NCBI GenBank assembly: GCA_964447145.1
Contig: CAYURW010000001.1
Coordinates: forward strand, 13,752 to 77,751
From: BRH-c25 sp964447145
GTDB taxonomy: Bacteria > Bacillota > Clostridia > Lutisporales > Lutisporaceae
Direction: 5' to 3'
DNA length: 64,000 nt
Part shown: positions 61,516-64,000 of the stretch, one piece after another
Position numbering within the stretch: position 1 is the stretch's first letter
How the letters are laid out: each line of letters opens with the position of its first letter
Position numbers and translations under genes: made by a program
The notes under the pieces: generated by a model
What the model saw: only the letters and a program-made list of their open reading frames with translations
What the model was told of the DNA's origin: nothing
Database searches by the model: none

Positions 61516-61713
61516 TCAAATTCTAAGCTGCAATGGGCAGGAATTGACCCCTACCTTCAGCATGGCTTCCACTACCTCATCAAAGGGTATTATGCTTGTG
61601 ATACCTGCCAATGCAAGATCTGCAGAAATAAGAGCATTTGCAGTACCAATGGCATTACTCTTAACACAGGGTGCCTCAACCAGCCCTCCTATAGGGTCAC
61701 ATTTTACCTGGCG
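61516..61713 (-). pseudogene. Remnant of L-serine dehydratase alpha subunit (sdaAA-like)
   Basis: Sixty-odd codons on the minus strand read CDPIGGLVEAPCVKSNAIGT, then ANALISADLALAGITSIIPF and DEVVEAMLKVG, ending LQLRI and a stop. This is the C-terminal iron-sulfur-ligand region of the alpha chain (canonical CDPIGGLVEIPCIKRN...DEVIDAMY-x-VG). A stop codon bounds it upstream, there is no start codon, and the rest of the gene is absent. It is a truncated relic between two intact plus-strand genes. Confidence 0.8.
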
Positions 61714-61818
61714 TCATAAAAAATTTTATGGTAAAATCAGTGTGAATTATATAAAGGCACAACACCCAGAGAACAAATCACATACAATAGTATTCTAAAA
61801 TAAATTGGGGGAATGATT

Positions 61819-62922
61819 ATGGATATTAGAGCATTAAGACAGCTATTTCCCGTTACCGAGAAATATATTTTTCTCAATAACGCAGCTGAGTCTCCACTAA
61901 ATATAAGAGTTCGGCACAGACTTGAGGAATATCTTGATACAGCAGCAATCGCACCCCAAAACAAGCCTTCGGTTAGAAATAAAGTAAGAGGAAGTCTTTC
62001 AGAATTACTAGGAGGTAAACCTGATGAGTATGCACTGGTGACCAGTACCGGAGTGGGCTTAAGTATTGTTGCTGCAGGATATAACTGGCATCAGAACGAC
62101 AATGTCGTAGTTCCATCTAATGAACACTGGAACAATACCTTCCCATGGTATGCGCTTCAGAAAAAAGGACTTGATGTCAGATTCGTACCTGTTGGAGATG
62201 ACTTAAGAGTCAAACCGGAAAAACTGGCAGATTTGACTGACAGGAATACCAGGATTATTGCAGCCTCGGCTGTACGTTTCAATTCCGGCTTCCGTTCAGA
62301 TTTGAAAAAACTTGCAGACATAGCTCATGATAGAGGAGCATTGTTTATGGTTGACGGAATACAAGGCGCAGGTGTGGTCCCTATGAATGTTGACACTGAC
62401 AATATAGATATATTATGCAGTGCAGGCTTCAAATGGCTTTTGGGTATGCCGGGCACAGGTTTTCTTTATGTGAGAAGTAATGTACAGGAACTTATATCCC
62501 CTGTACTGCCTGGTATGTTTGCTGCAGACAACTATTCCAGTAAGCTGGAGTATTATCAGGATGCAAGGCGCTTTGAAACCGGTTCCATCGCATATTCGCT
62601 ATTTCATGGCTGGACTGCAGGCTTGGAACTGATACAGGAGGTAGGGGTAGAAAATATTTATAAAAGGGTTCTGCTGCTTACTGACAGGATTATTTCCGGC
62701 CTCCAGGCAAAGAATATAAGAATAGTAACACCAGTGGACAACATCGCTGAACGCTCTGCGATAGTCATGTTAACAACAGGTTCTGCCGAAGCCAACAAGG
62801 CTATATACGAAAGGCTTCTTTCGCAAAATATTATAGTAACGCTTCGTGGAGGATTGATAAGGGTAAGCCCATCCTTTTTCAATACAGAAGAAGAGATTGA
62901 TAGTTTCCTGAATGTATTATAA
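61819..62922 (+). CDS. Class V aminotransferase-fold PLP enzyme (cysteine desulfurase/epimerase-like)
   Basis: About 367 aa. Features: YIFLNNAAESPLNIRVRHRLEEYL (N-terminal substrate loop), VTSTGVGLSIVAAG, EHWNNTFPWY, LFMVDGIQGAGVVPMNVD (PLP-binding Asp and following Gln/Gly), the Schiff-base lysine in CSAGFKWLLGMPGTGFLYV, and RFETGSIAYSLFHGW. No catalytic-Cys loop typical of NifS/IscS stands out, so it is more like the isopenicillin-N-epimerase/kynureninase-like branch; substrate unknown. ATG 61819 has GGGGG 7 nt upstream and is preferred over ATG 61813. A 10-bp perfect stem (TTGCGGCGAA, 62965-62974, with 62996-63005) lies just past the stop. Confidence 0.82.
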   Translation: MDIRALRQLFPVTEKYIFLNNAAESPLNIRVRHRLEEYLDTAAIAPQNKPSVRNKVRGSLSELLGGKPDEYALVTSTGVGLSIVAAGYNWHQNDNVVVPSNEHWNNTFPWYALQKKGLDVRFVPVGDDLRVKPEKLADLTDRNTRIIAASAVRFNSGFRSDLKKLADIAHDRGALFMVDGIQGAGVVPMNVDTDNIDILCSAGFKWLLGMPGTGFLYVRSNVQELISPVLPGMFAADNYSSKLEYYQDARRFETGSIAYSLFHGWTAGLELIQEVGVENIYKRVLLLTDRIISGLQAKNIRIVTPVDNIAERSAIVMLTTGSAEANKAIYERLLSQNIIVTLRGGLIRVSPSFFNTEEEIDSFLNVL

Positions 62923-63377
62923 ATGTCTCCCTCCACCTAAAATGCTAATGCATTTTTATTTGACTTGCGGCGAATTAACACTAATGTCTATTTGTTTCGC
63001 CGCAAATTAATCAAGGTATTTTTCGGAAAACAGCTATCGAAAGGGTGGCAGATTTGGAAGGCTTGTAGTTTCTATTGTTTTCAACAACCTTCGCTTTTTC
63101 TGCCGTCAAACTGCCGCCTTGAGGTCGGCAGTTGGTAGGCGAAAAAGAGAGAATGAGTACAAAAAATCAAATGCCTCTGAAGATCCAAAACCTTCAGAGG
63201 CGTTCATTCCAATGGCCAGACTGTCCGAAAACCCATTACTGCCTGAAATTAAATATGGATACAGGTGATGGAAAAGCAAAAAATAGCGGTGCGAAAAAGC
63301 GCTGTAATGCTTGATACTATTGGATTTTAAGTCGCATTTATGGTAAAATAGTGGTAGTAAGAATAGGCGGTGATCTG
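62923..63377. other. Stem-loop-rich non-coding interval before the transposase
   Basis: Three inverted repeats and no supported gene. First, TTGCGGCGAA/TTCGCCGCAA (62965-63005). Second, a two-part hairpin at about 63092-63148 with outer CTTTTTC-GCC/GGC-GAAAAAG and inner AACTGCCG/CGGCAGTT. Third, GCCTCTGAAG/CTTCAGAGGC (63173-63201). The left end of the IS element and the terminator of the PLP gene probably lie here, but I cannot fix the insertion boundary. Confidence 0.5.
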
Positions 63378-64000
63378 ATGAAATATATTACCGGGGAAGA
63401 TAGAAATCAAATTGTATTTCTACCCGATTGCATTGAAGATTATGTAAGCGAGGATAATCCTGTCCGAGTAGTCGACGCTTTTGTAAATCAATTGGATATG
63501 AACGGGCTTGGATTTAATAGGGCTAAGCCGAACGATACCGGCAGGCCATCCTATGACCCCCGTGATTTACTTAAACTGTACATATACGGATACTTCAACA
63601 AAATCCGATCTAGCCGGAAGTTAATGCAGGAATGCACAAGGAATTTGGAGGTCATGTACCTTATCGGAAAGCTTAACCCGGATTTTCGAACAATTGCGGA
63701 TTTCCGGAAAGACAACCCCAAGGCATTGAAAAAGGTTTTCAAAGAATTTGTAAAGGTATGCTTGAAATTAAATTTGTATCAAAGAGAACTGATTTCCATT
63801 GACGGTTCAAAGTTTCGCGCCCAAAACAGCAAGAGCAATTGTTACAACCGAGAGGTTTTGGAAAAGAAGCTTCTAAATATAGAGAATCATATTAATGGTT
63901 ATTTAAGCTATTTAGACAAAGGGGATAGGGAAGAAATCACAGGGGAAGAGCCGACTATCGAAGAAGTTAATGAAGCTATACGCGAACTGACGGAAAGGAA
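63378..64000 (+). CDS. IS1182-family transposase, 5' portion (runs off the window)
   Basis: 207 codons present, open at the right edge. MKYITGEDRNQIVFLPDCIEDYVSEDNPVRVVDAFV, then GRPSYDPRDLLKLYIYGYFNKIRSSRKLMQECTRNLEVMYLIG and PDFRTIADFRKDN make up the DUF772 N-terminal domain of IS1182/IS5-like transposases. Next comes LISIDGSKFRAQNSK, which contains the first catalytic Asp of the DDE domain. ATG 63378 has AGGCGG upstream. The frame shows no defect within the window, so the element could be active. Confidence 0.9.
   Translation, partial: MKYITGEDRNQIVFLPDCIEDYVSEDNPVRVVDAFVNQLDMNGLGFNRAKPNDTGRPSYDPRDLLKLYIYGYFNKIRSSRKLMQECTRNLEVMYLIGKLNPDFRTIADFRKDNPKALKKVFKEFVKVCLKLNLYQRELISIDGSKFRAQNSKSNCYNREVLEKKLLNIENHINGYLSYLDKGDREEITGEEPTIEEVNEAIRELTER

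Noticed and set aside
63132..63314. 60-codon plus-strand frame before the transposase
   Set aside because: It crosses strong hairpins, has a Lys-rich low-complexity tail and no family similarity.

Overview
The window is a draft-assembly stretch (five runs of N) of about 42% GC from an anaerobic, Gram-positive, endospore-former-like member of the Clostridia (Bacillota). The evidence is strong AGGAGG ribosome sites with GTG and TTG starts, a class III anaerobic ribonucleotide reductase, S-layer-homology (SLH) proteins, a DUF1657 protein, a sigma-54 regulated tryptophanase, B12-dependent radical SAM enzymes and a cobalamin riboswitch. I cannot name the species.

Layout. 1-3522: start of an M24 peptidase and the first of three giant secreted paralogues (A). 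3.9-7 kb: nrdG-nrdD behind a promoter with two NrdR boxes. 7-7.4 kb: a 112-bp hairpin-rich tandem repeat broken by a gap. 7.4-13.4 kb: a YbdG-like mechanosensitive channel, an HTH/membrane protein, a field of small palindromic repeats, a DUF5050 propeller membrane protein and a BtrH-like protein. 12.4-23.6 kb: a single-direction cluster with four B12-binding radical SAM enzymes, a GH3-type amide synthetase, two GNAT-like proteins, a MerR regulator and the BtrH-like protein. It looks like an uncharacterised acyl/amide or lipid biosynthesis pathway. 23.7-29.2 kb: an FN3-SLH protein and secreted paralogue B. 29.4-38 kb: tRNA-Ala(CGC), a divergent SHMT-like enzyme, a small coiled-coil protein, nagB, tnaA with its sigma-54 promoter and enhancer-binding regulator, an aminotransferase and a DUF1657 protein. 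38-45 kb: a molybdenum/tungsten-flavoured group (MoeA-like protein, methyltransferase, Fec/Btu-type ABC importer, MobA-ModE fusion, small P-loop NTPase). 45-48 kb: one PAS-GAF-PAS-PAS-GGDEF-HD-GYP protein, apparently split only by an assembly gap. 48-56.7 kb: a cobalamin-riboswitch-led operon. 57-64 kb: secreted paralogue C, an AraC regulator, an sdaAA remnant, a class V PLP enzyme and the start of an IS1182-type element.

The most exciting part is the riboswitch operon. A 1.4-kaa secreted protein combines two DUF4430 (transcobalamin-like beta) domains, two alpha/alpha-toroid regions and SLH motifs. It is followed by a membrane-anchored DUF4430 protein and a complete ECF transporter (T, fused double ATPase, S component). 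The architecture recalls the alpha-barrel plus beta-domain of animal intrinsic factor/transcobalamin, and suggests a surface corrinoid-capture system feeding an ECF importer. The four B12-dependent radical SAM enzymes 30 kb away would be natural consumers of that cofactor.
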